Assembly (NCBI GenBank): GCA_004431415.1
Contig: QPMI01000319.1
Location: forward strand, 1 to 42,375
Source of the DNA: Cyanophora paradoxa
Lineage: Eukaryota; Glaucocystophyceae; Cyanophorales; Cyanophoraceae
DNA: 42,375 nt
Direction: 5' to 3'
Below are positions 1 through 8,930 of the stretch, piece by piece (positions within the stretch are counted from its first letter, which is position 1; each line of letters begins with the position of its first letter). The position numbers were made by a program, and so were the translations under genes. The notes under the pieces were generated by a model. That model was not told the origin of the DNA. It did no database searches and saw nothing but the letters and a program-made list of their open reading frames with translations.

Positions 1-464
1 TGGTGAGATCCCCGTCGTCTTGTTGATGTGAGATCGCACTGCAAATAAAGACGATGAAATGAATTTGTCCCAGTTATCGTTGTCTTCGTTAACATAGTTG
101 TAAATAATATTCTTCAGGGTCTGATTCAAACGTTCCACCTTGCCCGTCGCCATCGGACGATAACCAGTGTTGAGAACTGATTTGGTGTCTAGTTTGTTCA
201 ATAAGAGTCTTGTGACGTTGCTCGCGAATGCGCCTCCTTGATCCGTATATATCATCCTTGGTGCGCCATGACGACATAAAATATTCTCATAAATCATATT
301 GCAAGCCGATTTTGCAGACATTGATGGAGTTGCCATTGCTTCTGGATAGCCTGTGTAGACACAAACAGCGGTGCAAATGTAGCGATTTCCACGTGACGTT
401 GTAGGGAGAGGTCCAATGAAATCCAGCTCAACCACTTCAGATGGGCGAGAAGCTGGGACCGTGT
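1..464 (-). pseudogene. Ty3/gypsy integrase catalytic-core fragment
   Basis: The minus strand has an open frame from about 464 to the left edge that reads as a retroviral-type integrase core. This enzyme inserts the retrotransposon cDNA into host DNA. The DDE triad is visible: the first Asp at 421-423 in a motif reading ELDFIGP, the second Asp at 241-243 in TDQGG, and Glu at 133-135 in KVERLNQ. The last two are separated by exactly 35 residues, the canonical D-D(35)-E spacing. There is no start codon and the frame runs out of the window, so it is a partial copy. The N-terminal zinc domain and the rest of pol are absent, because the 147-bp satellite begins at about 465. The assignment to an integrase is secure; which local gypsy family it belongs to is not. 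Confidence 0.9.
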
Positions 465-1265
465 TAGATTTCGGGGGGCGATCGGTGCTGTGAGACTTCG
501 GGGGGCGATCGGGGCAGCCCCGAACCCAACCCCGAAACTAGAAAACTAACACCCTGGGATTTGCCAGAGCACTCTGGCAGGTTTGCCTGATAGGGAGGGG
601 TGTTAGTTTTCTAGTTTCGAGGTTGGGTAGGGGCTGCCCCGATTGCCCCCCCCAATCTCACAGGGGTCCCCACCCCTGCTGTTTCGTGTGGGTGGGGACC
701 CCTGTGAGATTTCGGGGGGCGATGGGGGCAGCACGAAACAGCAGGAAGGGAGCCCTGGGATTCGCCCCAGCACTCTGGCAGGTTTGCATGATAGGGAGGG
801 GTGTTAGTTTTCTAGGTTCGAGGTTGGGTTCGGGGCTGCCCCGATCGCCCCCCGAAATCTCACAGGGGTCCCCACCCACACGAAACAGCAGGCAGGGGGC
901 GCTGGGATCCGCCAGAGCACTCTGGCAGGTTTGCATGATAGGGAGGGGTGTTAGTTTTCTAGTTTCGAGGTTGGGTTTGGGGCTGCCCCCATCGCCCCCC
1001 GAAATCTCACAGGGGTCCCCACCCACACGAAACAGCAGGAAGGGAGCCCTGGGATTCGCCCCAGCACTCTGGCAGGTTTGCATGATAGGGAGGGGTGTTA
1101 GTTTTCTAGGTTCGAGGTTGGGTTCAGGGCTGCCCCGATCGCCCCCCGAAATCTCACAGGGGTCCCCACCCACACGAAACAGCAGGCAGGGGGCGCTGGG
1201 ATCCGCCAGAGCACTCTGGCAGGTTTGCATGATAGGGAGGGGTGTGAGTTTTCTAGTTTTGAGGT
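465..1265. repeat. 147-bp satellite array, mixed orientation
   Basis: These are copies of the 147-bp satellite. Orientation changes several times: F at about 465-552, R to about 675, F to about 735, then R to 1265. At 655-710 an R copy meets an F copy head to head, giving inverted arms of about 20 bp around a short loop. Long ORFs here are satellite read-through, not genes. Confidence 0.92.
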
Positions 1266-2094
1266 CAGCCTCAACTTTCTAGGTGACACTGCATCATGAG
1301 GCGCACCCCAAAAGGAAGCCAGGTGCACACAAAACTTTCTCAGGGGGAGACTGCACAAGGCGCTAGCCTTAGGCAGGTGCACCTCACCCAGCCTCAACTT
1401 TCTAGGTGACACTGCATCATGAGGCGCACCCCAAAAGGAAGCCAGGTGCACACAAAACTTTCTCAGGGGGAGAATGCACAAGGCGCTAGCCTTAGGCAGG
1501 TGCACCTCACCCAGCCTCAACTTTCTAGGTGACACTGCATCATGAGGCGCACCCCAAAAGGAAGCCAGGTGCACACAAAACTTTCTCAGGGGGAGACTGC
1601 ACAAGGCGGTAGCCTTAGGCAGGTGCACCTCACCCAGCCTCAACTTTCTAGGTGACACTGCATCATGAGGCGCACCCCAAAAGGAAGCCAGGTGCACACA
1701 AAACTTTCTCAGGGGGAGACTGCACAAGGCGCTAGCCTTAGGCAGGTGCACCTCACCCAGCCTCAACTTTCTAGGTGACACTGCATCATGAGGCGCACCC
1801 CAAAAGGAAGCCAGGTGCACACAAAACTTTCTCAGGGGGAGACTGCACAAGGCGCTAGCCTTACGCAGGTGCACCCCACCCAGCCTCAACTTTCTAGGTG
1901 ACACTGCATCATGAGGCGCACCCCAAAAGGAAGCCAGGTGCACACAAAAATTTCTGGGGGGAGAATGCACAAGGCGGTAGCCTTACGCAGGTGCACCTCA
2001 CCCAGCCTCAACTTTCTAGGTGACACTGCATCATGAGGCGCACCCCAAAAGGAAGCCAGGTGCACACAAACCTTTCTGGGGGGAGACTGCACAA
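1266..2094. repeat. 123-bp tandem repeat, about 7 copies
   Basis: A different tandem repeat starts at 1266 with CAGCCTCAACTTTCTAGG. The motif recurs at 1389, 1512, 1635, 1758, 1881 and 2003, giving a period of 123 bp with one 122-bp unit. Copies are nearly identical. The unit equals 41 codons and is stop-free on the minus strand, which produces a spurious 290-residue ORF. It is flanked on both sides by the 147-bp satellite. I see no homology between the two units. Confidence 0.95.
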
Positions 2095-2431
2095 GGGCCC
2101 CCCGAAATCTGACAGGGGTCCCCACCCACACGAAACAGCAGGCAGGGAGTACTGGGATCCGCCAGAGCACTCTGGCAGGTTTGCATGATGGGGAGGGGTG
2201 TGAGTTTTCTAGTTTCGAGGTTGGGTTTGGGGCTGCCCCAATCGAATCCCAGCGCTCCCTTCCTGCTGTTTGGTGTGGGTGGGGACCCCTGTGAGATTTT
2301 GGGGGGCGATGGGGGCAGCCCTGAACCCAACCTCGAAACTAGAAAACTAACACCCCTGCCTATCATGCAAACCTGCCAGAGTGCTCTGGGCGAATCCCAG
2401 CGCTCCCTGCCTGCTGTTTCCTGTGGGTGGG
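2095..2431. repeat. 147-bp satellite, R then F
   Basis: Satellite copies run R from 2095 to about 2243, then switch to F near the GGGGCTGCCCC dyad and continue to 2431, where an LTR fragment interrupts them. Confidence 0.9.
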
Positions 2432-2534
2432 TGACGGGTAGCGGCCAGAAATGATCAGAGAACACTTGGGAGAACATGTTTACCTGTCATTTGCAAGAGT
2501 CTCGTGTATTTATTCCAGAAGCCAGTACAAGCCC
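2432..2534 (-). mobile_element. Truncated LTR fragment of gypsy family B
   Basis: This 103-bp stretch, from TGACGGG to AGTACAAGCCC, matches 24692-24793 almost base for base. The second locus lies directly behind the integrase end of the family B element, so the sequence is best read as part of its LTR. Read on the minus strand it contains AATAAA, a possible polyadenylation signal. The surrounding satellite is F on the left and R on the right, so the fragment sits exactly at an orientation switch. Confidence 0.75.
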
Positions 2535-3106
2535 ACCCACACGAAACAGCAGGCAGGGAGCGCTGGGATTCGCCAGAGCACCCTGGCAAATTTGCATGAT
2601 AGGAAGGGGTTTTAGTTTTCTAGTTTCGAGGTTGGGTTCGGGGCTGCCCCCATCACCCCCTGAAATCTCACAGGGGTCCCCACCGACACGAAACAGCAGG
2701 CAGGGAGCGCTGGGATCCGCCAGAGCACTCTGGCAGGTTTGCATGATAGGGAGGGGTGTAAGTTTTCTAGTTTCGGGGTTGGGTTCGGGGCTGCCACCAT
2801 CGCCCCCCGAAATCTCACAGGGGTCCCCACCCACAGGAAACAGCAGGCAGGGAGTGCTGGGATTTGCCAGAGCACCCTGGCAAATTTGCATGATAGGGAG
2901 GGGTGTAAGTTTTCGAGTTTCGGGGTTGGGTTCGGGGCTGCCACCATCGCCCCCCGAAATCTCACAGGGGTCCCCACCCACACGAAACAGCAGGCAGGGA
3001 GCGCTGGGATTCGCCAGAGCACTCTGGCAGGTTTGCATGATAGGGAGGGGTGTAAGTTTTCTAGTTTCGGGGTTGGGTTCGGGGCTGCCACCATCGCCCC
3101 CCGAAA
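2535..3106 (-). repeat. 147-bp satellite, R orientation
   Basis: About four satellite units in R orientation fill the space between the LTR fragment and the protease fragment. The array breaks off after CGAAAT of the unit at about 3106. Confidence 0.92.
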
Positions 3107-3248
3107 TTCTAGCACTAAAGCCAACTGTCCATGAGCAGGGCCGGGCAGGGACAGTACCTGTAAAGGTACAGGAGGTTCCCACCTGGGCCTTATTGGACAC
3201 AGGAGCAGACGTTTCTTTGGCCTCACAAAAATTGCTAAACAAGTTGCC
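3107..3248 (+). pseudogene. Retropepsin (aspartic protease) fragment of a gypsy element
   Basis: About 47 codons in an open + frame carry the retroviral protease active-site motif LLDTGADVSLAS, with the catalytic Asp at 3196-3198. Retropepsins cut the Gag-Pol polyprotein and work as dimers of about 100 residues, so this is roughly half a domain; the flap and C-terminal part are missing. Satellite DNA follows at the GGGGGGCGATGG point of the unit. Both larger gypsy copies in this window lack a recognisable protease, so this fragment may derive from one of those families, but the sequence does not show which. Confidence 0.8.
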
Positions 3249-4661
3249 GGGGGGCGATGGGGGCAGCCCTGAACCCAACGCCCAAACTAGAAAACTAACA
3301 CCCCTCCCTATCATGCAAACCTGCCAGAGTGCTCTGGCGGATCCCAGCGCTCCCTTCCTTCTGTTTCGTGTGGGTGGGGACCCCTGTGAAATTTCGGGGG
3401 GCAATGGGGGCAGCCCCGCACCCAACCTCGAAACTAGAAAGCTAACACCCCTCCCTATCATGCAAACCTGCCAGAGTGCTCTGGCGGATCCCAGCACTCC
3501 CTGCCTGCTGTTTCGTGTGGGTGGGGACCCCTGTGAGATTTTGCAAACCTGCCAGAGTGCTCTGGCGAATCCCAGCGCTCCCTGCCTGCTGTTTCGTGTG
3601 GGTGGGGACCCCTGTGGAATTTCGGGGGGCGATCGGGGCAGCCCCGAACCCATAAGGGGCGATGGGGGCAGCCCCAAACCCAACCTCGAAACTAGAAAAC
3701 TCACACCCCTCCCCATCATGCAAACCTGCCAGAGTGCTCTGGCGAATCCCAGCGCTACCCGCCTGCTGTTTCGTGTGGGTGGGGACCCCTGTGAGATTTC
3801 GGGGGGCGATTGGGGCAGCCCCAAACCCAACCTCGAAACTAGAAAACTAACACCCCTCCCTATCATGCAAACCTGCCAGAGTGCTCTGGCGAATCCCAGC
3901 ACTCTGTTTTGTGTGGGTGGGGACCCCTGTGAAATTTCGGGGGGCGGTAGGGGCCACCCCGAACCCAACCTTGAAACTAGAAAACTAACACCCCTCCCTA
4001 TCATGCAAACCTGCCAGAGTGCTCTGGCAGATCCCAGCGCTCCCTGCCTGCTGTTTCGTGTGGGTGGGGACCCCTGTGAGATTTCGGGGGGCGATGGGGG
4101 CAGCCTCGCACCCAACCTTGAAACTAAAAATCTAACACCCCTCCCTTTCATACAAACCTGCCAGAGTGCTCTGGCAGATCCCAGCACTCCCTGCCTGCTG
4201 TTTCGTGTGGGTGGGGACCCCTGTGAGATTTAAGGGGCGATGGGGGCAGCCCCGAACCCAACCTCGAGAAACTAGAAAACTCATACCCCTCCCCATCATG
4301 CAAACCTGCCAGAGTGCTCCAGCGAATCCCAGCGCTCCTTGCCTGCTGTTTCATGTGGGTGGGGACCCCTGTGAAATTTCGGGGGGCGATTGGGGCAGCC
4401 CCAAACCCAACCTCGAAACTAGAAAACTCACACCCCTCCCTATCATGCAAACCTGCCAGAGTGCTCTGGCGGATCCCAGCGCTCCCTTCCTTCTGTTTCG
4501 TGTGGGTGGGGACCCCTGTGAGATTTGGGGGGGCAATATGGGCAGCCCCGCACCCAACCTTGAAACTAAAAAACTAACACCCCTCCCTATCATGCAAACC
4601 TGCCAGAGTGCTCTGGCGAATCCCAGCGCTCCCTGCCTGCTGTTTCGTGTGGGTGGGGACC
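3249..4661 (+). repeat. 147-bp satellite, F orientation
   Basis: About ten F-orientation units with several internal truncations, for example near 3540, 3650 and 3905, where part of a unit is missing. A very long + ORF crosses this stretch only because the unit length is a multiple of three. Confidence 0.93.
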
Positions 4662-4807
4662 AGCAAAAAGCCAATCGCAAATCCTGGAGGGCTGACCGAT
4701 CCATCGAACACACAGGATTTCTTGTGGACTATACGAATCCCATTCGTCTTAATGGCAAGATCCAATGCAAGGGTGACCCATTCCGCAAACTCCTCTGGGG
4801 TCTCCTT
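4662..4807 (-). other. Unrecognised coding-like insert in the satellite
   Basis: A 146-bp non-satellite piece is flanked on both sides by the 11-bp satellite word GGGTGGGGACC (4651-4661 and 4808-4818). The minus strand is open across it and reads like real protein, with a segment ETPEEFAEWVTLALDLAIK. That would suit a retroelement Gag or linker fragment, but I do not recognise the family. It has no start or stop of its own. Confidence 0.45.
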
Positions 4808-5593
4808 GGGTGGGGACCCCTGTGAGGTTCAGGGGGCAATCGGGGCAGCCCCGCACCCAACCTTGAAACTAGAAAACTCACACCCCTCGCTATCATGCAA
4901 ATCTGCCAGAGTGCTCTGGCGGATCCAAGCGCTCCCTGCCTGCTGTTTCGTGTGGGGACCCCTGTGAGATTTCGGGGGGCGCTCCCTGCCTGCTGTTTCG
5001 TGTGGGTGGGGACCCCTGTGAGATTTTGGGGGGATGGGGGCAGCCCTGAACTCAACCTCGAAACTAGAAAACTAACACCCCTCCCTATCATGCAAACCTG
5101 CCAGAGTGCTCTGGCGAATCCCAGCGCTCCCTGCCTGCTGTTTCCTGTGGGTGGGGACCCCTGTGAGATTACGGGGGCAATGGGGGCAGCCCCGAACCCA
5201 ACCTCGAAACTAGAAAACTAACACCCCTCCCTATCATGCAAACCTGCCAGAGTGCTCTGGCCAATCCCAGCGCTCCCTGCCTGCTGTTTTGTGTGGGTGA
5301 GGACCCCTGTGAGATTTTGGGGGGCAATGGGGGCAGCCCCGCACCCAACCTCGAAACTAGAAAACTAACACCCCTCCCTATCATGCAAACCTGCCAGAGT
5401 GCTCTGGCGAATCCCAGCGCTCCCTTCCTGCGGTTTCGTGTGGGTGGGGACCCCTGTGAGATTTCCGGGGGCGATCGGGGCAGCCCCGAACCCAACCCCG
5501 AAACTAGAAAACTAACACCCCTCCCTATCATGCAAACCTGCCAGAGTGCTCTGGCGAATCCCAGCGCTCCCTGCCTGCTGTTTCGTGTGGGTG
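4808..5593 (+). repeat. 147-bp satellite, F orientation
   Basis: F-orientation units run up to the start of the reverse transcriptase fragment. A partial unit is duplicated around 4965-5030. The array ends inside the word TTTCGTGTGGGTG at 5593, and the pol frame continues without a break from the satellite frame. Confidence 0.93.
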
Positions 5594-6864
5594 AAGTCTC
5601 TACAATTGCACCTTCATTCGATAAAGGGTACTTCGAAAAGATCAAGTCGCAAATTGATTATGGATTTTCAGGAGCTACAGCTGATCAGAAGGAAAAGATA
5701 GAGGCTTTGTTGCGAAACAATTGTGATGTGTTTGTAGAAAAGTTTGTTTTTGATCCCAAGGCTTGTTTACCAGGTGAGCATTCTATCAACACTGGATCTT
5801 CACTTCCCATTAATTCAAGGCCTATGCACTGGTCTCCTAAGGATAGAGCACTTTTCAAAACAACACTGGAAGATTTGATTTCCAGAAACATTGCTGAGCC
5901 TTCGCAGAGTCCTTGGTCAGCACCAGCTTTCTTTGTTACAAAGCAAGGCACAGATGAAATGCGGCTAGTCACTGATTATCGCAAGTTGAATGCAATTACA
6001 AAGAAGAATGTGTATCCTCTTCCCAAGATTCAGGACATGTTGGATGCCCTCCAAGGCAACCAGTTTTTCTCCACAATGGACTTTTCAAGTGGGTTCTGGC
6101 AAGTTAAGATGAAGGATCAAGACAAAGAAAAGACAGCATTCAAAACGCCGTTTGGATTATTTCAGCTAAAAGTGATGGCGATGGGGCTCACTAATGCACC
6201 CCCAACCTTTCAGTCTATAATGGAAGGAATGTTGAACGATTATCTGTGGATATTTGTGCTTGTTTTTATTGACGATTTGATTACTTTCTCAAAGTCTTTT
6301 GAAGAACATTGCACCCATTTGCAGAAAGTGTTCAACAGGCTGCGGAAAAACCACGCAAAGTTAAAACCTAGTAAGTGTCACCTATTCAAAAAGGAGTTGA
6401 AATTTCTTGGGCATATTGTTGATGGAACTGGAAGGAGTCCCGATCCAGCAAAGTTAAAGGCCATTGACGAGTTTCCACAGCCAACAGATGTATCCAGTTT
6501 GCGATCTTTCTTGGGAACTTGCAACTATTATAGGGACAATGTCCAAAATTTCTCGCAAATCACATCTGATTTATATGAATTGACACAGAAGAATATTGAA
6601 TGGAAGTGGACAGACCACCATCAGCAACTCTTTGAGCAGGTGAAGCAAGAGTTATTGAAAAAGACTGTTCTCCACTTCCCTGATTTCAACAAGCATTTCA
6701 TTCTTGAAACTGATGCCAGTGATAAAGGCATTGGAGGTATACTATCGCAGGAGAAGGATGGAAAAATCATGCCAGTTTACTTCTATAGCAGAAAATGGAG
6801 AAAAGAAGAAAGAAATATGCCAGCTTCGGAGGCTGAATGTGCAGCTGTTGTTGATTGTCTCAAT
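5594..6864 (+). pseudogene. Ty3/gypsy family A reverse transcriptase/RNase H fragment
   Basis: This fragment encodes the RT and the start of RNase H of a gypsy Pol polyprotein, which copies element RNA into DNA. It is read in a frame that continues from the satellite. A pre-RT region is followed by the RT fingers (RLVTDYRKLNA). The first catalytic Asp is at 6079-6081 in STMDFSSGFW and the second motif FIDD has its Asp pair at 6271-6276. Then come the thumb/connection (LRSFLGTCNYYRDN) and the RNase H start (ILETDASDKG). The closest sequence here is the minus-strand element at 32.2-35.0 kb. Similarity stops at about 6861, where a piece of a different gypsy family is joined. The stop at 6880-6882 belongs to the foreign piece read out of frame. 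Gag, protease and integrase are absent. Confidence 0.93.
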
Positions 6865-7141
6865 AGTATCTTGGATTTGTAGTTACTAGACAGGGCATCA
6901 AGCCCTCTGCCACAAAGGTGGAGGCTGTTCGCAAGTTTGCGACCCCCAAATCTGTATCAGAAGTTAGGACTTTTCTTGGAATGACTGGATATTATAGAAT
7001 TTTTGTACCTTTATATGCAGTTCTTGCAGCGCCACTCTATGATCTTTGCGCCAAGAGTTCACATTTTCATTGGACTGCTCGAGAGGATCTGGCTTTTCGG
7101 AAATTAAAAGAGTTGCTTTGTTCTGCTCCCATTCTTTCGCA
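6865..7141 (+). pseudogene. Gypsy family B RT thumb/connection fragment
   Basis: From about 6867 a new frame opens with YLGFVVTRQGIKPS and continues through SEVRTFLGMTGYYRIF to KELLCSAPILSQP. This is the end of the RT domain and the connection to RNase H. It closely matches the family B element at 25.2-27.1 kb (GIKPCDSKVQAV, SEVRSFLGLVNYYRVF, KELLCSSPILAYP) and is clearly different from the family A sequence joined upstream. The catalytic RT motifs and RNase H residues are outside the fragment. Satellite DNA resumes at about 7139. Confidence 0.88.
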
Positions 7142-7834
7142 GCCCTGAACCCAACATCGAAACTAGAAAACTAACACCCCCCCCTTTCATGCAAACCTGC
7201 CAGAGTGCTCTGGCGAATCCCAGTGCTCCCTGCCTGCTGTTTCTTGTGGGTGGGGACCCCTGTGAGATTTCGGGGGGCGATCGGGGTGTAAGGAAGGGGC
7301 GTTAGTTTTCTGGTTTCCAGGTTGGGTTTGGGGCTGCCCCTATCGCCCCCCAAAATCTCACAGGGGTCCCCACCCACACCAAACAGCAGGCAGGGAGCGC
7401 TGGGATTCGCCAGAGCACTCTGGAGGGGTGTTAGTTTTCTATTCGAGGTTGCCCCATCCATTGCACATCATCCTCAGGCACGCAGAAGCGGGATCATGCC
7501 ACATTGGTGTGGCTGCACCGATTGCCCCCCGAATTCTCACAGGGGTCCCCACGCACATGCAACAGCAGGAAGGGAGCGCTGAGATTCGCCAGAGCACTCT
7601 GGCAGGTTTGCATGATAGGAAGGGGTGTTAGTATTCTAGTTTCGAGGTTGGGTTCAGGGCTGCCCCCATCGCCCCCGAAATCTCACAGAGGGGAGGGGTG
7701 TTAGATTTCTAGTTTCGAGGTTGGGTTCGGGGCTGCCCCGATCGCCCCCGGAAATCTCACAGGGGTCCCCACCCACACGAAACAGCAGGCAGGGAGAGCT
7801 GGGATTCGCCAGAGCACTCTGGCAGGTTTGCACC
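7142..7834. repeat. 147-bp satellite, broken, F then R
   Basis: Satellite runs F to about 7283, then R to 7834. Many units are truncated. A roughly 60-bp unrelated piece at 7461-7520 interrupts the R array; I see no coding or element signature in it. Confidence 0.88.
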
Positions 7835-7976
7835 TGTGCATGCTGTCGGGGGTACTTGAGGGAGCTAGATTCGATTATGAAGTCACTTGAACACAGTTGC
7901 GAGTCTGTGCTGGCGGAAGTTGAGGGGAGCAGTCGTTGTGGAGTGCCGCCTGGAGTAATTCGTGCGGCGACCTGGG
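7835..7976 (+). other. Unassigned single-copy stretch upstream of RT fragment
   Basis: After the satellite ends within GCAGGTTTGCA, about 140 bp of non-repeat sequence follow. The + frame is open and leads directly into the RT-like fragment. The residues (for example SIMKSLEHSCESVLAEVEG) do not match a family I know. It may be part of the same retroelement or an unrelated piece. Confidence 0.35.
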
Positions 7977-8247
7977 AAGCTAAACCCCTGACAAAACTAG
8001 AAATCTATACGAGAGCAGGACTGGTTCCGGTTCCTAAAATCCACCAGCCTAACAAAACATTTAAATTCCTTGGGGTTTGGTTCACGATGACACTGAACTG
8101 GACGCACCAATTCCAGAACATGCTCGAGAAGGCCAAGATGGCAGCAGCTATCCTCCGACCAAAACGCCTGACAGACACAGAAATCATCTTCCTCACCCAC
8201 GTAGTGATAATGCCACGGATCACATACGGACTCACATACGGCATCAT
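7977..8247 (+). pseudogene. Non-LTR-type reverse transcriptase C-terminal fragment
   Basis: An open + frame encodes about 90 residues resembling the thumb region of LINE-type reverse transcriptases. The motif FKFLGVWFTMTLNWTHQ is characteristic: KFLGV followed by an L-x-W-x-x-H pattern. A segment ending MPRITYGLTYG follows. The catalytic palm is missing, so it cannot act as a polymerase. The first 174 bp (7977-8150) recur with no mismatch at 14132-14305. Base composition changes sharply to very GC-rich sequence at about 8248. The assignment rests on motif recognition only. Confidence 0.6.
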
Positions 8248-8331
8248 CTGTACCTCGGTGCGCGCGACGCCCCGCCGCGTCTATGCGTCGCGAACTCGCG
8301 CACACTCACTCCGTTACAGGCGTGCTGCATC

Positions 8332-8808
8332 ATGGACGACCCGTACGGCCACCCCTGGGCGAACCGGTGGAAGTGCCCCAAGGCGCAAGACGACTTCATC
8401 AAGAAGACCGCCTACTACGCGGCCGCCAAGGAAGTGCGTGTCTGCGGCGCGCCCGCGGGCTCCGCGGTGGCGAAAGCGGCCGCCGAAGCGGCTCGGGCGG
8501 CCGCCGCGCGCTCCGCCACCGACACCTTCCAGACGGACCTCGCGCGCACGCGCGCCGCCGTCAACGCCGACGCTGACGCCTCCGTCGTGTCCGCCGCCTC
8601 CGTCAGCACCACGAGCAGCGCGGTCCGCCGCTTCAGCCTCCTCGACATGCAACGCCCGGTCCACCGGCACAAGTCTCCGTCCGAGGCGAGCCCCGCGCAC
8701 CCGCCCGTCGCTTTCGGAATGACCGACCCCGCTGCCCGCAGATGCGTCGCAACGAGCGTCGTGCGGCTGAGCGCGAAGCCGCCGCCGCCGCCGCCGCTGC
8801 CGGCATGA
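8332..8808 (+). CDS. Hypothetical Ala-rich protein, GC-rich ORF
   Basis: The ATG at 8332 opens a frame starting MDDPYGHPWANRWKCPKAQ, which looks like true protein: mixed aromatic and charged residues, then an Ala/Arg-rich helical stretch and a Ser-rich tail. The open frame extends upstream into the RT fragment, but the compositional break at about 8248 and the ATG context argue for starting here. The last 25 or so residues become a Pro run and look out of frame. Another frame opens at 8742 and carries a plausible C-terminus. One gene with a one-base shift near 8720-8742, or a short intron, is possible. I do not recognise a family. Confidence 0.4.
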   Translation: MDDPYGHPWANRWKCPKAQDDFIKKTAYYAAAKEVRVCGAPAGSAVAKAAAEAARAAAARSATDTFQTDLARTRAAVNADADASVVSAASVSTTSSAVRRFSLLDMQRPVHRHKSPSEASPAHPPVAFGMTDPAARRCVATSVVRLSAKPPPPPPLPA

Positions 8809-8930
8809 TGCCGGCCCCGCCAGCCCCGCGCCAGCAGACCGGCCGCGAGAGCAAGCGCCGGCTCGCCCAGAAGGCCGCGGAGATCGCCGCCAACAAGGCG
8901 GCCAAACGCTACCTCAACCAGGCAGCGTAG
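8742..8930 (+). CDS. Hypothetical basic Ala-rich ORF, possible C-terminus of the preceding ORF
   Basis: This is a 62-residue frame beginning MRRNERRAAEREAAA, with a short Met/Pro break and a highly charged helix (ESKRRLAQKAAEIAANKAA) before TAG. It overlaps the preceding ORF in a different frame. Its composition (Arg, Lys, Ala, predicted helical) fits a nucleic-acid-binding or coiled tail, but the function is unknown. The ATG is preceded by CTGCCCGCAG, which resembles a 3' splice site, so it could be a second exon. Alternatives are a frameshifted continuation or an independent small ORF. Confidence 0.35.
   Translation: MRRNERRAAEREAAAAAAAAGMMPAPPAPRQQTGRESKRRLAQKAAEIAANKAAKRYLNQAA

Noticed and set aside
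1098-1970. Minus ORF of 290 residues with 41-residue repeats
   Set aside because: Produced by the 123-bp tandem repeat, whose length is divisible by three.
2476-4233. Very long + ORF (585 residues) with a mirror ORF of 566 residues on the minus strand
   Set aside because: Both are translations of the 147-bp satellite. The unit is 49 codons without stops in several frames, and the predicted proteins are exact internal repeats on both strands. Only the protease piece inside is real.
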